Assembly: GCA_947466005.1 (NCBI GenBank)
Contig: CANIBV010000001.1
Location: forward strand, 1-59,602
DNA from: Spartobacteria bacterium
GTDB taxonomy: Bacteria; Verrucomicrobiota; Verrucomicrobiia; Chthoniobacterales; UBA6821
DNA: 59,602 nucleotides
Direction: 5' to 3'
The notes below the pieces were generated by a model that was not told the origin of the DNA, did not search any database, and saw only the letters and a list, made by a program, of their open reading frames with translations. Below are positions 1 to 8,752 of the stretch, piece by piece. The number at the start of each line of letters is the position of its first letter. The first letter of the stretch is position 1. Made by a program: the position numbers and the translations under genes.

Positions 1-2160
1 GAGAACGGCGGCACCTGCAAGAAGGTTCTGGTGACTAAATGTCTCCCCGAGGCTCTTGATGACGACCTCCTGCTTTCCGATGAGTTCGTCCACGAGAATG
101 GCGCGGGTAGCCTCTCCGGACTCCACCACGATGGCAATCCCCTCCTCCGGCTCCCTGGCCTTCCCCTCGGTTCCTAGGTATCTACCAAGGCGGAGGATCG
201 GCGTCTGCTTCCCGCGGACGCTGACCACCTCCCCCCGCTCGTGAACGGTCGTGACCATGCCGGGCCGCGGCCGGAAGGATTCCCTGACGGACATCGTCGG
301 GATGATGTAGCGGTCATTGCCTACCCCGACGAGCAAGCCGTCGATGATGGCGAGTGTCAGCGGGAGGATGATGGTGAAGGTGGTGCCTTCACCCGGAAGC
401 GACTGGATCTCGATCTTGCCGCGTAGCGCCTCGATATTGCGCCGCACGACATCCATCCCTACGCCCCGTCCGGAAAGGTCGGTGACAGCCTCGGCGGTGG
501 AGAAGCCAGGCATGAAGATGAGGTTGAAGATCTCGGACTCTGTCAGCTCTGCGTTCGGGGCGACAAGGCCACGCTCGATCCCCTTGGCCAGGATGCGCTG
601 CGCGTTGAGTCCCTTCCCGTCATCCTGGATCCGAATGACGATGCCACCGCGCTGATGGGAAGCCGTGAGCCTGATCGAACCGAGCGACGGCTTGCCGCAT
701 GCCGTGCGCTGATCAGGAGACTCGATCCCGTGATCGACAGAGTTACGGATCATGTGAACGAGAGGATCGCCGAGTTTTTCCACGATGTTGCGGTCAAGTT
801 CGGTCTCCTCTCCCTCCATGACGAGCTGAACTTGTTTGTTCTGCTGCGCCGAGATGTCACGCACGAGGCGGGTCATCTTCTGGAAAGCGCCGCGGATGGG
901 AACCATGCGTAATGACATGGCGTTGCGCTGAAGTTCGGAGGTGGTCCGGCTCAACTGGCGCAGGCTTCGCTCGAGCGTGCGACTGACAAGATTCTGAACA
1001 TCCGGATCCTGCACGACCATCGACTGGGCAATGACAAGTTCACCGACAAGATCGACGAGGGCATCCAGCTTCCATGTTTCGAGTTTCACGAACCCCGAGG
1101 CTGCGTCTGCGGTGGCCAGAGTTTTCCGGGAGGCGCTGTTGGCGGGGGGGGTGGGCACGGTGGAGAGGAGTGCCTTCATCTCCTCCAGAGACTGGGCGAG
1201 TTCCCCGTCCGTAAGGTTGATGGCAACCGCCACTGGAATCGAGGGAGGCACTATCTCTCCCCTAAGGGCCGCCTGTGCACGGCGGATCAGTTCGCTGGTG
1301 GGAACGACGATCGGCGCGCCTGCATCGGATCCCTGCAACTGAAGCCCGATTCCCTGGGTAAACTGCTTGAGCGCATCGGCACCCGCGAGAATCAGGTCGA
1401 TGGTATCGGAGGTGATCCGGAGTTTTGACTGCCGCGCGGCGTCGAGTACGGACTCCAGTTCGTGCGCCAGCTCCTGCAGTGCCTTGAGGTGCAGGAACCC
1501 TGCCCCACCCTTGAAGGTGTGAAAGGCGCGGAAGATGGAGTTGATCGTCTCCGCGTCCGTGGGATTCTCCTCCAGGACAAGGACACCCTGCTCAATGTTC
1601 TGCAGCAGTTCCAGTGACTCCCCGTGAAACTCGTGCAGGAGTTCGGCGTCATCCGCAAGGTTTAGGGTGATGGCGGCTTCCTCCTCGACGGACGAGACAT
1701 GAGCGGCGGGTACCGAGGCTAACTTTACCGGAGCAAGGGGCACTCCCGGAGTTGGTTTTACTGAAGCCGCAGGGATAGTCGCGACCGCTGGGGCCGTGGA
1801 GGATTCATTCATCCCGACCCAAGCGGTCGGCTGAGCAGGGATTTCCTCACCCACCGCCCAATCGCTCAAGGCCGAGCTCATCCAGGAATGCCACTGGTTG
1901 AAGTTGCTGATTGAATCGGGAGTGAACTTGCCGGTTCCATCCAGGATCAGGTCCATCCAACCCCGCGCGACCGAAAGAGCTGAGACCAAACCCCGCGGAG
2001 TCTCTTTCCCGGTGAGTTCCTCTAGGTCCATGAGAAGGCTGTTGAGTGGGAGCAGTCCCGTATCCTGATCGGGCAGGATGAACGCCATTTCAAGGGCGAT
2101 CTTCCCGAGAAGATCGAGGAACTTCGCGGCGGTAGTTGCTCTGTTTTCTGCAGATTCCAT
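1..2160 (-). CDS. cheA: Chemotaxis histidine kinase CheA, C-terminus cut by window edge
   Basis: CheA autophosphorylates and passes phosphate to CheY/CheB, controlling flagella or pilus motility. About 720 codons are visible, leftward from ATG at 2160. The HPt box FHTFKGG places the phospho-accepting His at residue 214. An N-box (MIRNSVDHGIE) lies near residue 470, G-boxes DDGKGL and GRGVGMDV follow (the latter near 563), and a CheW-like domain begins around 595 and runs off the window. In typical CheA the HPt His is near residue 48; here about 190 residues precede it, ending in a Pro/Ala/Val-rich linker. No receptor, CheW or CheY gene is visible, so they should lie beyond the left edge. Family assignment is certain from the motifs; which motility system it serves is unknown. 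Confidence 0.95.
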   Translation of the reverse strand, partial: MESAENRATTAAKFLDLLGKIALEMAFILPDQDTGLLPLNSLLMDLEELTGKETPRGLVSALSVARGWMDLILDGTGKFTPDSISNFNQWHSWMSSALSDWAVGEEIPAQPTAWVGMNESSTAPAVATIPAASVKPTPGVPLAPVKLASVPAAHVSSVEEEAAITLNLADDAELLHEFHGESLELLQNIEQGVLVLEENPTDAETINSIFRAFHTFKGGAGFLHLKALQELAHELESVLDAARQSKLRITSDTIDLILAGADALKQFTQGIGLQLQGSDAGAPIVVPTSELIRRAQAALRGEIVPPSIPVAVAINLTDGELAQSLEEMKALLSTVPTPPANSASRKTLATADAASGFVKLETWKLDALVDLVGELVIAQSMVVQDPDVQNLVSRTLERSLRQLSRTTSELQRNAMSLRMVPIRGAFQKMTRLVRDISAQQNKQVQLVMEGEETELDRNIVEKLGDPLVHMIRNSVDHGIESPDQRTACGKPSLGSIRLTASHQRGGIVIRIQDDGKGLNAQRILAKGIERGLVAPNAELTESEIFNLIFMPGFSTAEAVTDLSGRGVGMDVVRRNIEALRGKIEIQSLPGEGTTFTIILPLTLAIIDGLLVGVGNDRYIIPTMSVRESFRPRPGMVTTVHERGEVVSVRGKQTPILRLGRYLGTEGKAREPEEGIAIVVESGEATRAILVDELIGKQEVVIKSLGETFSHQNLLAGAAVL

Positions 2161-2347
2161 AGATTGCTAATGGGTCAGATTGAAGCAAATGTGCGGCCAA
2201 ACAAGCAGGATCACCCGGCATTAAACAATAGTTTCCAAAAGCACCCAACTGGAGCGCCCGTGGCAGGCAAGATACCCCTACCGAGAGGTTTCACTCAGGC
2301 TTGTGCGGATGCTTGCGCACACCAATGAACTAGGACAAGATTGCCTC

Positions 2348-3265
2348 ATGCAGAAAGCACCCCTCCCCGTCATCGGAATAGCAGCTCTGGTTGCCTTCGC
2401 TCTGTTCTTCCTTGCGCCGAATGTATCCAACGTCCGTGTTACCGCAGGCTACGCGAGCTACATCTACTCCAAGCCGATCTTGGGCAAAGGAGAGTTCAAG
2501 GAAGTGATCTTCGGCCCCGCCTCCACTGGTATGCGCTGGCGCCTCTGGGGGCAGGCCGTCTCCATCACCCCCTACACCTACTCCGAGGCCTTCGATGCCG
2601 ACAGTGCCATTCTGGCCAAGGACAAGCTCCCCCTCTCCAGCCAGGCCCATATCGTCTGGCGCCTGAAGCCCGACGAGAAATCGGTACGCCGCTTCATGGA
2701 AGAGTTCGGTGGTTGGGAGAGTACCGGAAACCCGGACAAGATTGCCAAGGCAGCCTACGACCAGTTCATCCGCGAACCCTTCCGGACCATCACTCGCTCC
2801 GTCGTGGCGAAACATGACGGCCTGTCAGTTAACGAGTCCCTGACCTCTATCTCGCAGGACATCGGTAACCAAGTGAAGGATCTGCTCAAGAACACACCCT
2901 TCGAGGTGATGTCCGTGGTGATGGGAAACGCCTCCCCTCCGCAGCAGGTCATCGTGGCCATCGCCACCAAAGTCGCCCTCAACCAGACCCTCGAGCAGAA
3001 GGCGATCGAGGAACGGATCGCGCAGAAGAACATCGATATCGAGCGCAAAAACGGAGAGGCGGCGGGCGCACGTTCCGCTGCCGAGGCGATCGAACGGGCC
3101 AAGGCGATCACCTCCATCAGCGCGGTCCTCTCCCCCTCCTACGTCCAGTACCTCCAAGCAGAGAACATCAAGGGAGCCGACCGCGTCTATGTCCCGCTTA
3201 ATGCAGGGCCGCAGCTTGTGATGCCACTCCGTGAGAAGACACCGGAGAAAGCGACGGCTAAGTAA
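2348..3265 (+). CDS. SPFH/Band 7 (prohibitin-like) membrane protein
   Basis: A 305-residue protein with one N-terminal membrane segment (about residues 5-25), a following SPFH-type domain (to about 210) and an Ala/Glu/Lys-rich predicted coiled coil (about 220-275), the layout of prohibitin/HflC/stomatin-like scaffolds. Such proteins oligomerise on the membrane and organise proteases or lipid microdomains. I chose ATG 2348 because an AGGA-like ribosome site lies about 10 bases upstream and the hydrophobic segment then sits at the N-terminus; an in-frame ATG at 2303 would add 15 hydrophilic residues. It stands alone, divergent from cheA and convergent with the next gene. The specific partner is unknown. 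Confidence 0.8.
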   Translation: MQKAPLPVIGIAALVAFALFFLAPNVSNVRVTAGYASYIYSKPILGKGEFKEVIFGPASTGMRWRLWGQAVSITPYTYSEAFDADSAILAKDKLPLSSQAHIVWRLKPDEKSVRRFMEEFGGWESTGNPDKIAKAAYDQFIREPFRTITRSVVAKHDGLSVNESLTSISQDIGNQVKDLLKNTPFEVMSVVMGNASPPQQVIVAIATKVALNQTLEQKAIEERIAQKNIDIERKNGEAAGARSAAEAIERAKAITSISAVLSPSYVQYLQAENIKGADRVYVPLNAGPQLVMPLREKTPEKATAK

Positions 3266-3271
3266 AGGCCC

Positions 3272-3301
3272 ATTACCGGACTCAGCGGATCCTCCGGTAA
3301 T
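3272..3301. terminator. Hairpin between convergent genes
   Basis: A perfect 9-bp inverted repeat, ATTACCGGA (3272-3280) and TCCGGTAAT (3293-3301), with a 12-base loop. It lies just past the SPFH stop codon and overlaps the last codons of the convergent gene. It could end transcription from both sides, but neither arm is followed by a good T-run, so the terminator role is inferred. Confidence 0.45.
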
Positions 3302-3929
3302 AGCGCAGAGCCTCGATAGGCACCCCCAACCTGACGAGCGGATAGACGCTCCCCGCGGTCGCAGCGCGATAACCTGCAGGATCCCTGATCAGATAATCAA
3401 ATCCCCGCTTGCCGACGATCACCACGAAGTGGGTGATGCCATCAGGACGGCGAATCCTGATGATCACCGGATTCCCTCGCAGCAAGTTCCAGTCGATCAG
3501 GGCATAGGAGGGGAGATCCTCGTAGGCTTTCTCGACCAGAGCGGGGGTGAACTCTGCCGCTGACTCCCAACGCAGCCATGCACGCCCCTCATAGCCCTTG
3601 TTTTCCTTAAGAAAACGATTGAGCCGTCCGGGATCGACATCCATGCCGTAGAAACCAAGCGCCATGGAGGCGGAGGCAACCGCACACCCCTCCCCTCCGA
3701 GTGTCCCCGGAGTGTCTCCTAACAACTCGTCACTCCACCTCGGGTCACCCTGAAAGAACTGAGGCACCATGATCACAATCTCCCCGGGGATCGGCAGACC
3801 GCCGACTCCGCCAATCGGCCGACGCCAACCCCAGGAGATGACCAAGAGCAGGAGGATGAGGGCTGACGCCGCGATGATCCACCTTGCGGAGGCAAGTCTT
3901 TTGACCTTGGTTGGAGGGAATGGTGTCAC
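3282..3929 (-). CDS. Membrane-anchored peptidase C39-like (papain-fold) protein
   Basis: A 215-residue protein with a single N-terminal membrane anchor (about residues 16-36) followed by a C39-like domain. A papain-like triad can be read: Cys82 in GGEGCAVASASMAL, His167 in ITHFVVIVG and Asp183 in IRDPAGY. Such domains are cysteine peptidases or peptidase-like binding domains; here the domain should face the periplasm. The start is GTG at 3929, whose first bases overlap the divergent gene on the other strand. The substrate is unknown, and there is no ABC exporter fusion as in bacteriocin-processing C39 enzymes. Confidence 0.75.
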   Translation of the reverse strand: MTPFPPTKVKRLASARWIIAASALILLLLVISWGWRRPIGGVGGLPIPGEIVIMVPQFFQGDPRWSDELLGDTPGTLGGEGCAVASASMALGFYGMDVDPGRLNRFLKENKGYEGRAWLRWESAAEFTPALVEKAYEDLPSYALIDWNLLRGNPVIIRIRRPDGITHFVVIVGKRGFDYLIRDPAGYRAATAGSVYPLVRLGVPIEALRYYRRIR

Positions 3930-4705
3930 GCTTTCTCTATTTTCTGTTTATCGGATTCCTTCTTTCCATGACTCCCACGAGCGCGGAAGACAACAACTCT
4001 CTTCCCCACATCAACCGGTTGATCCTGGAGGAAGTCTCCTCCATGCCATCGGATGGTGGATATGCCCCCTCGACCGCAGCCAATCATGCACTCCAGCATG
4101 CAGTGACCTCCTCCGGCGAGGTGCTCCGAGTAGATGCCTCCCACGCCTCACCCAGCTATTGCTCAGGCGCCACCTACCTTGTTTTTCTTAAGACCTTGGC
4201 AGCTCTCCAAGCTTCACATCAACTCACTCTCACCCCCACCACAGCCACTCAACTAAAACCAACCGGTCAACCGGATGGCACGGGGATCTGGGGACGCTGG
4301 AATGCCAACGGCCCCGGCACGGCGCGCCTCTTTTACGAATTGGGACTTGGGGCGAACTTCACCGATCTCCGGATGGCACGTCCCGGCGATTTCCTGAAAA
4401 TCTTTTGGAGCGACGGCATCGGAGCGACCGAGCATGGACACTCCGTCATCTTCCTAGGGACCGAGACAAAGAACGGCGTACAGTGCGTGCGCTTCTGGTC
4501 GAGCAATATCCCTCAAAACCATACCCCTGGAGGCTATGGTGAGAAATCGGTGCCCATCACCCGCATTCACCGGATGCTCTTCTCCCGCCTCGAGCACTCC
4601 GAGAACATCAACCGTCCCCTTCCCCGTACCGATAGCTATCTCTCCTCCCTCGAGCGCCGCTCCTCGACACCTGCCGAGATGGAGCGGCAATGCGGCTTAC
4701 GCTGA
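3920..4705 (+). CDS. Secreted protein with NlpC/P60- or CHAP-like Cys/His motifs
   Basis: About 261 residues with a clear signal peptide (hydrophobic core about 5-17, cleavage near SAEDNN). Cys81 in SPSYCSGATY and His172/His174 in EHGHSVIFLG have the order and setting of the catalytic Cys and His in NlpC/P60 and CHAP amidases, so a cell-wall hydrolase or papain-like fold is plausible but not proven. GGAGGG at 3913-3918 serves as ribosome site; ATG 3920 is very close to it, so GTG 3923 could be the true start. The gene is divergent from the C39-like gene with overlapping 5' ends. Overall similarity to a named family is weak by eye. Confidence 0.6.
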   Translation: MVSRFLYFLFIGFLLSMTPTSAEDNNSLPHINRLILEEVSSMPSDGGYAPSTAANHALQHAVTSSGEVLRVDASHASPSYCSGATYLVFLKTLAALQASHQLTLTPTTATQLKPTGQPDGTGIWGRWNANGPGTARLFYELGLGANFTDLRMARPGDFLKIFWSDGIGATEHGHSVIFLGTETKNGVQCVRFWSSNIPQNHTPGGYGEKSVPITRIHRMLFSRLEHSENINRPLPRTDSYLSSLERRSSTPAEMERQCGLR

Positions 4706-5968
4706 ATTTTTTTTCCTATGGGAGAGAAGGGCCGCGATGATCAAGCACGCAGCAATCAGGTAGGCGATCCCGCTCCAGGCGATCGCTCCGCTCATCCTCT
4801 CCATCTGGGTGCCAGACCCGTAGGATGAGACTAGGCCTATCGCGAGAGGCCCCAGCGCTCCGCCTCCCCAGCCAATCAGATTCATGAGCCCCGCAACGGA
4901 GGCACGTTCCTGAGGAGGCACACAATCAAAGGCCGAGGCAAAGATCCCCCCGTCGTAGGCACCCTTGCAGAGACCGAAGCAGATCATCGCGCAGACCAAC
5001 ACCTCCATCGTGGAAGCACGAGCGACCGCCACCACGCAGAAGGATCCCAGGATGAGTGCCGCGGCCTGAACAATCATGCGCGCCCCACGGATCGAAAGAG
5101 CGAGCCGGTCGGCCAGTATCCCGGAGAGCGGTGCACTCACCGCACTGGCCAACTGGATCGCGACAACCGCCGAGAATCCTGCCGAGACAAGACCGAGGTG
5201 GAATTTTTCGAATAGGAAGGTTGGAGCCCAGACCATGAAAATCGCCGCCACGCCGTTCGCGCAGGCGAAGGCCCCCAGCAGCATCGGCACTCCCGGAGTG
5301 CGGGCGAGACGGTGAAATGTCTCCACAAAGCCGCGCCTTTCCGTCACTCCGATCGAATCCTCGGGCGTGCAGGTGATCTCCGCAGCCCCACGGACCGGCT
5401 CCCGCAGCCGGATCCATAGAAGCAGTGACACCACGATCCCGGCGGCACCGAATCCGTAGAAGGCCCATCGCCATCCAAATCGCTCCGCAAGCAGTGCCCC
5501 GAGACCACCGCCGACAATCGTGCCGATGTAGACCGCTGACTGGTGGAGTGAGAGCGCCGTGGAGCGTGTGCGAGTGCCGTGGTAGTCTGAGAGCATGGAG
5601 GTTGCAGCTGGGAAATAGACCGACTCCCCCAGTCCGATGAGAGCCCTCGCCGCCACAAACTGCCAGAGTCGGCCACAAAACCCGGTCACGACTGTCATCA
5701 GACTCCAGAAGAGACAACCGACCAGGATCATGCCCTTGCGTGACTGCCGATCACCCGCATACCCGGCGAAGGGTGCCGAGGCGGCGTAGACCCACATAAA
5801 GGCGCTGCCGATCAAGCCGAGTTGGGCCTTGGTGAATCCGTAATCCCGCTCCAGTAGGGGAAAGAGACTGCTAATGGCTTGCCTGTCGGCGTAGTTCAGC
5901 AGGCAGACCAGCCAGAGCATCCCGAGCACGATCCATTTTTCACGGTTGATGGATTGAGGGAGGCTCAT
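4697..5968 (-). CDS. MFS transporter (ACS/spinster-like)
   Basis: A 423-residue major facilitator with about 12 hydrophobic segments. The N-terminal part has LLNYADRQAIS after the first helix start and GYAGDRQSRK in the helix 2-3 loop, the MFS signature loop, and RALIGLGESVYFPA in helix 4, as in anion:cation symporters and spinster-type carriers. These import organic anions or sugar acids, or move lipids, with protons or sodium. The substrate cannot be told from the sequence. Its 3' end overlaps the convergent NlpC-like gene by a few bases, and it is divergent from bioA. Confidence 0.85.
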   Translation of the reverse strand: MSLPQSINREKWIVLGMLWLVCLLNYADRQAISSLFPLLERDYGFTKAQLGLIGSAFMWVYAASAPFAGYAGDRQSRKGMILVGCLFWSLMTVVTGFCGRLWQFVAARALIGLGESVYFPAATSMLSDYHGTRTRSTALSLHQSAVYIGTIVGGGLGALLAERFGWRWAFYGFGAAGIVVSLLLWIRLREPVRGAAEITCTPEDSIGVTERRGFVETFHRLARTPGVPMLLGAFACANGVAAIFMVWAPTFLFEKFHLGLVSAGFSAVVAIQLASAVSAPLSGILADRLALSIRGARMIVQAAALILGSFCVVAVARASTMEVLVCAMICFGLCKGAYDGGIFASAFDCVPPQERASVAGLMNLIGWGGGALGPLAIGLVSSYGSGTQMERMSGAIAWSGIAYLIAACLIIAALLSHRKKNSA

Positions 5969-5996
5969 GGGAATGGTGGGAGTTAGTGGATTACGT

Positions 5997-6014
5997 TTCC
6001 AAATCCAACTGGAA
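5997..6014. promoter_or_regulatory. Palindrome in the MFS/bioA divergent promoter region
   Basis: TTCCA-N8-TGGAA lies in the 69-base gap between the divergent MFS and bioA genes. It has the spacing of a dimeric repressor site, but it does not match the known BirA operator, and no cognate regulator is adjacent. Weak evidence. Confidence 0.25.
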
Positions 6015-6037
6015 TCCGATCAGATGTCATCTCTTTC

Positions 6038-7351
6038 ATGGAGGATCTTTCCGCTAATCTCTTGAGCCGGGACAAGGAGTCCGTCTGGCATCCCTTCACC
6101 CAACATGGACTCGGGAGACAACTGCTGCCCGTGGCAGGCGGCATGGGAGCCGTGATTCGAGATGTCGAGGGCCGGGAGTACCTAGACATGATCTCTTCCT
6201 GGTGGGTGAATCTCCATGGTCACAGCCGTCCGGAGCTTGCAAAGGCAGTGGCCGATCAGATCCTGAAGCTCGACCATGTGCAGTTCGCCGGAGCAACCCA
6301 TGAGCCCGCCGTACTGCTTGCCGAGCGCCTTCTGGAGGCAGCCGGACTCAGAGGCAAGGCCAAGGTCTTCTATTCCGACAACGGCTCCACGGCGGTGGAA
6401 GTGGCTCTCAAGATTGCACACCAGCACTGGGTTAATCAGGGCACTCCGAGGAAACTCTTCGCCGTGCTGGAAGGGGGCTATCACGGCGACACCGTGGGCG
6501 CCATGAGTGTCGGCCGGAGTTCTGGGTTCTTTGACTCCTTCACGGGGATGATGTTTGAAACGACCGTCCTTCCCGTTCCTCTCATCTGGAGGAACTTCCA
6601 AAACGAGGAGGGAGAAGGCGACGCACTCAGCAAAATCGCGGCCCTCTTGGATCGCTTGGGTAACCAGATGGCAGGACTCATCGTCGAGCCTCTCATCCAG
6701 GGAGCGGGAGGGATGCGATTCCACTCCCCCCGATATCTGAGCGAACTCTGCAGACTCTTCCAGGAGCGCTCCATCCCGGTGATCTTCGACGAGGTGATGA
6801 CGGGCTTCGGACGGACGGGCAGTTTCTTCGCCTATCAGCAGACATCAGTGATTCCCGACATGATCTGCCTCTCCAAGGGGATCACGGGAGGCATCCTCCC
6901 CCTCTCGGTCACCATTTCCTCCAATCTGCTCTTTAAGTCCTTCTTGGGAGATGATTTCAGCTCCGCACTCGCCCACGGGCACAGCTACACCGCCAATCCC
7001 GTCGCCTGCGCGGCCGCCCTCTGCAGCCTCGATCTGCACGAGGAGACGGATTCGCTCGGACAAGTTGCAAGGATGAACAGGCGGATGGCTCATCATCTTG
7101 AGAAATTGGTAACTCACCCCAAGATCGAACACCCGCGTCTTCTCGGAGGAATCCTTGCATTCGACCTAGTCACCTCCTCCCGAAGCTACTCCGCAGCGGC
7201 AGGGAGAGAACTCACCAACTTTGCCCAGGAAAACGGCGTCCTGATGAGACCTATCGGTAATGTCCTCTACCTCATCCCCCCCTACTGCACCTCGGACGAG
7301 CAACTGGACAGGGTCTTCGGCGTGATCGGTGAGTTTCTCGGTGGTCATTAA
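6038..7351 (+). CDS. bioA: Adenosylmethionine-8-amino-7-oxononanoate aminotransferase
   Basis: A class III PLP aminotransferase that converts KAPA to DAPA in biotin synthesis, usually with S-adenosylmethionine as amino donor. It is 437 residues, normal for BioA. The diagnostic SSWWVNLHGH (residues 53-62), the N-terminal WHPFTQH, the cofactor region FDEVMTGFGRTG (about 250-261) and the Schiff-base lysine K280 in CLSKGITGG are all present. SSWW distinguishes BioA from other class III enzymes. No other bio genes are in the window, so the pathway is not clustered here. The start ATG at 6038 is close to the divergent MFS gene. Confidence 0.93.
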   Translation: MEDLSANLLSRDKESVWHPFTQHGLGRQLLPVAGGMGAVIRDVEGREYLDMISSWWVNLHGHSRPELAKAVADQILKLDHVQFAGATHEPAVLLAERLLEAAGLRGKAKVFYSDNGSTAVEVALKIAHQHWVNQGTPRKLFAVLEGGYHGDTVGAMSVGRSSGFFDSFTGMMFETTVLPVPLIWRNFQNEEGEGDALSKIAALLDRLGNQMAGLIVEPLIQGAGGMRFHSPRYLSELCRLFQERSIPVIFDEVMTGFGRTGSFFAYQQTSVIPDMICLSKGITGGILPLSVTISSNLLFKSFLGDDFSSALAHGHSYTANPVACAAALCSLDLHEETDSLGQVARMNRRMAHHLEKLVTHPKIEHPRLLGGILAFDLVTSSRSYSAAAGRELTNFAQENGVLMRPIGNVLYLIPPYCTSDEQLDRVFGVIGEFLGGH

Positions 7352-7473
7352 GACACTCGTGCTGCAGAGCAGTCGCCAAGGAATGAGAGGGCATGATAAG
7401 CGGATTGCCTAGTGGTAATCAGTCGACAGTCTTTCGGTGCCGCCTGACCCTATCGCTAGAGGGGTAGTGATCA

Positions 7474-7656
7474 ATGAACCAAGAAACCAATATCAGCAAG
7501 GGCGACCGTTCTCTCAAAAAGGTCTTCACCTTCCGGATCGACCCCCAACTTAAGGAGGCTGCCAAAAAAGCCGCTCGGGAGGTGAAGCTGACCGTTTCCC
7601 GTTACATTCAGGAGTTGATCCGAAGGGATCTCTGGTCGAAGGGGTTGCTCCGTTAG
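7474..7656 (+). CDS. Small ribbon-helix-helix protein
   Basis: A 60-residue protein. Residues 16-50 (VFTFRIDPQLKEAAKK... and SRYIQELIRRDL) fit a ribbon-helix-helix fold: one beta strand, then two helices, as in Arc/CopG DNA-binding proteins and antitoxins. AGAGGGG about 8 bases before ATG supports the start. No toxin gene is next to it; the following gene is isochorismatase-like. It may be a stand-alone regulator or an orphan antitoxin. Confidence 0.65.
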   Translation: MNQETNISKGDRSLKKVFTFRIDPQLKEAAKKAAREVKLTVSRYIQELIRRDLWSKGLLR

Positions 7657-7711
7657 TGCAGAAAGGCGGTGGTGCACTCAAGTGAGTCCATCAGGGTGGA
7701 TGGGCTTATTT

Positions 7712-7724
7712 TCACACAATGTGA
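7712..7724. promoter_or_regulatory. Small palindrome upstream of the isochorismatase-like gene
   Basis: TCACA-CAA-TGTGA, a perfect inverted repeat 47 bases before the start of the next gene. It is the reverse arrangement of a CRP half-site pair (TGTGA-N6-TCACA), so it should not be called a CRP site. It may bind the small RHH protein encoded just upstream; this is speculation from position. Confidence 0.25.
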
Positions 7725-7770
7725 TTTAATCCATGACGGCTGTGATTCTTAGGGTAGAGTCACCGCCCCC

Positions 7771-8496
7771 ATGCTCCTCTGTATCGACTTTCAACCCGCC
7801 TATATCGAGGCATTTGAAGGGATCATGACGCCCTTGAGGAGCAGGCTTCGTCAAGCCAGCAGAAGGGGCGAAGAGGTGCACTTTATCTATAATGAGGCCT
7901 ACTCCATTGAGGGGGAGGACCTCGGTGACCCCATCGAGCGTGTCCTCGAATGGAGCGGCAGGCAGAAACTCCCCCTCACGAATGCACTCTTCCTGCGCAA
8001 AAACTTCGGCTGGGTCTCTCACCTCTTCCGTGAAGGGGCGGAGCGGGCCGTCGCCGTCTCCATTCTGAAGCACCTTCTTCAGCACGGACTGAACGACAGT
8101 TCGGAAGTCCTGGCTCCCGAGCTTGAGAGGATCATTGCCTCTTCCCACGATGACTTTGAGGGATTCTGGGACTGCTCGCCCGCCGCGTGGGAGGAAATCA
8201 CCTCCGGCGCCATCGCGATGCCGTACCTCTTTCAGGGGGGCGTTCTTCCATGGCTCGAGTCCCTCGGGACCCAGAGGGGCGAGGTCGTGGAGGTGATCGG
8301 CGGATTCCGTCACCGCTGCCTCGATGAGATGTGCATGCTGATGGAGGCAGGTGGGATCCCCTACCGTCTCAATGAAGCATTGATTTATTCACTGCCGGAG
8401 GAACAGATGATCTCCGAACTCGAGCCCGGCGCATGGGAACCAAGCGAGGAAGAGGCTCCTCTCCTGTTTTCGGATTTCGGGCTGGTCCCAGCGTAG
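7771..8496 (+). CDS. Isochorismatase-like (cysteine hydrolase) family protein, divergent
   Basis: A 241-residue protein. Its opening LLCIDFQPAY resembles the LLVIDMQ start of isochorismatase-like hydrolases, FLRKNFGWVS resembles their central Lys motif, and VIGGFRHRCLDEMCMLMEAGG resembles the VxGxxxxxCVxxTxxxAxxxG segment around the catalytic Cys. This gives a candidate Asp6-Lys77-Cys183 triad. The spacing from Lys to Cys, about 106 residues, is much longer than usual, implying an insertion. Family members hydrolyse isochorismate, nicotinamide or amides; no substrate can be inferred. The preceding gene encodes a small RHH protein, 114 bases upstream. Confidence 0.55.
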   Translation: MLLCIDFQPAYIEAFEGIMTPLRSRLRQASRRGEEVHFIYNEAYSIEGEDLGDPIERVLEWSGRQKLPLTNALFLRKNFGWVSHLFREGAERAVAVSILKHLLQHGLNDSSEVLAPELERIIASSHDDFEGFWDCSPAAWEEITSGAIAMPYLFQGGVLPWLESLGTQRGEVVEVIGGFRHRCLDEMCMLMEAGGIPYRLNEALIYSLPEEQMISELEPGAWEPSEEEAPLLFSDFGLVPA

Positions 8497-8545
8497 TGAC
8501 TTGGGCATCGCTTTTTAAAAGCGCCGCCACCCGTAGCCTAAAAAA

Positions 8546-8619
8546 TGGAGCGTCGTACTGGAGTCGAACCAGTCTAGCAGCTTTTGCAGAGCTGTGCCTA
8601 ACCGCTTGGCTAACGACGC
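8546..8619 (-). tRNA. tRNA-Cys (GCA anticodon)
   Basis: Read leftward, the acceptor stem GCGTCGT pairs with ACGACGC; the anticodon arm CAGCT-CTGCAAA-AGCTG carries anticodon GCA; the T loop GGTTCGACTCC is intact; and the discriminator T is followed by an encoded CCA. Length is 74 bases with CCA. It is isolated between unrelated protein genes, with no other tRNA in the window. Confidence 0.95.
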
Positions 8620-8752
8620 ATAAGAAAGCTTCAGAAGGAAGCTTCTAGCATCATCTCATCCCTTGGCAGGAGATCAAGGAATGTTCTCTCAATGACGTGC
8701 CATACAGCCTCCTAACCGGTCGATTCCACGGCAAAGGAATGCTGACTAGGTA

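Noticed and set aside
4926..5717. A second minus-strand frame of 263 codons within the MFS gene.
   Set aside because: It shifts out of the transporter frame and gives a Arg/Gly-rich sequence without membrane segments.
7377..7473. A possible tRNA or small RNA after bioA.
   Set aside because: Fragments such as AGTGGTAATCAGTCGAC look tRNA-like, but no cloverleaf with paired acceptor and T arms can be drawn.
7712..7724. CRP binding site.
   Set aside because: The half sites are in reverse order with a 3-base spacer, unlike the TGTGA-N6-TCACA consensus.
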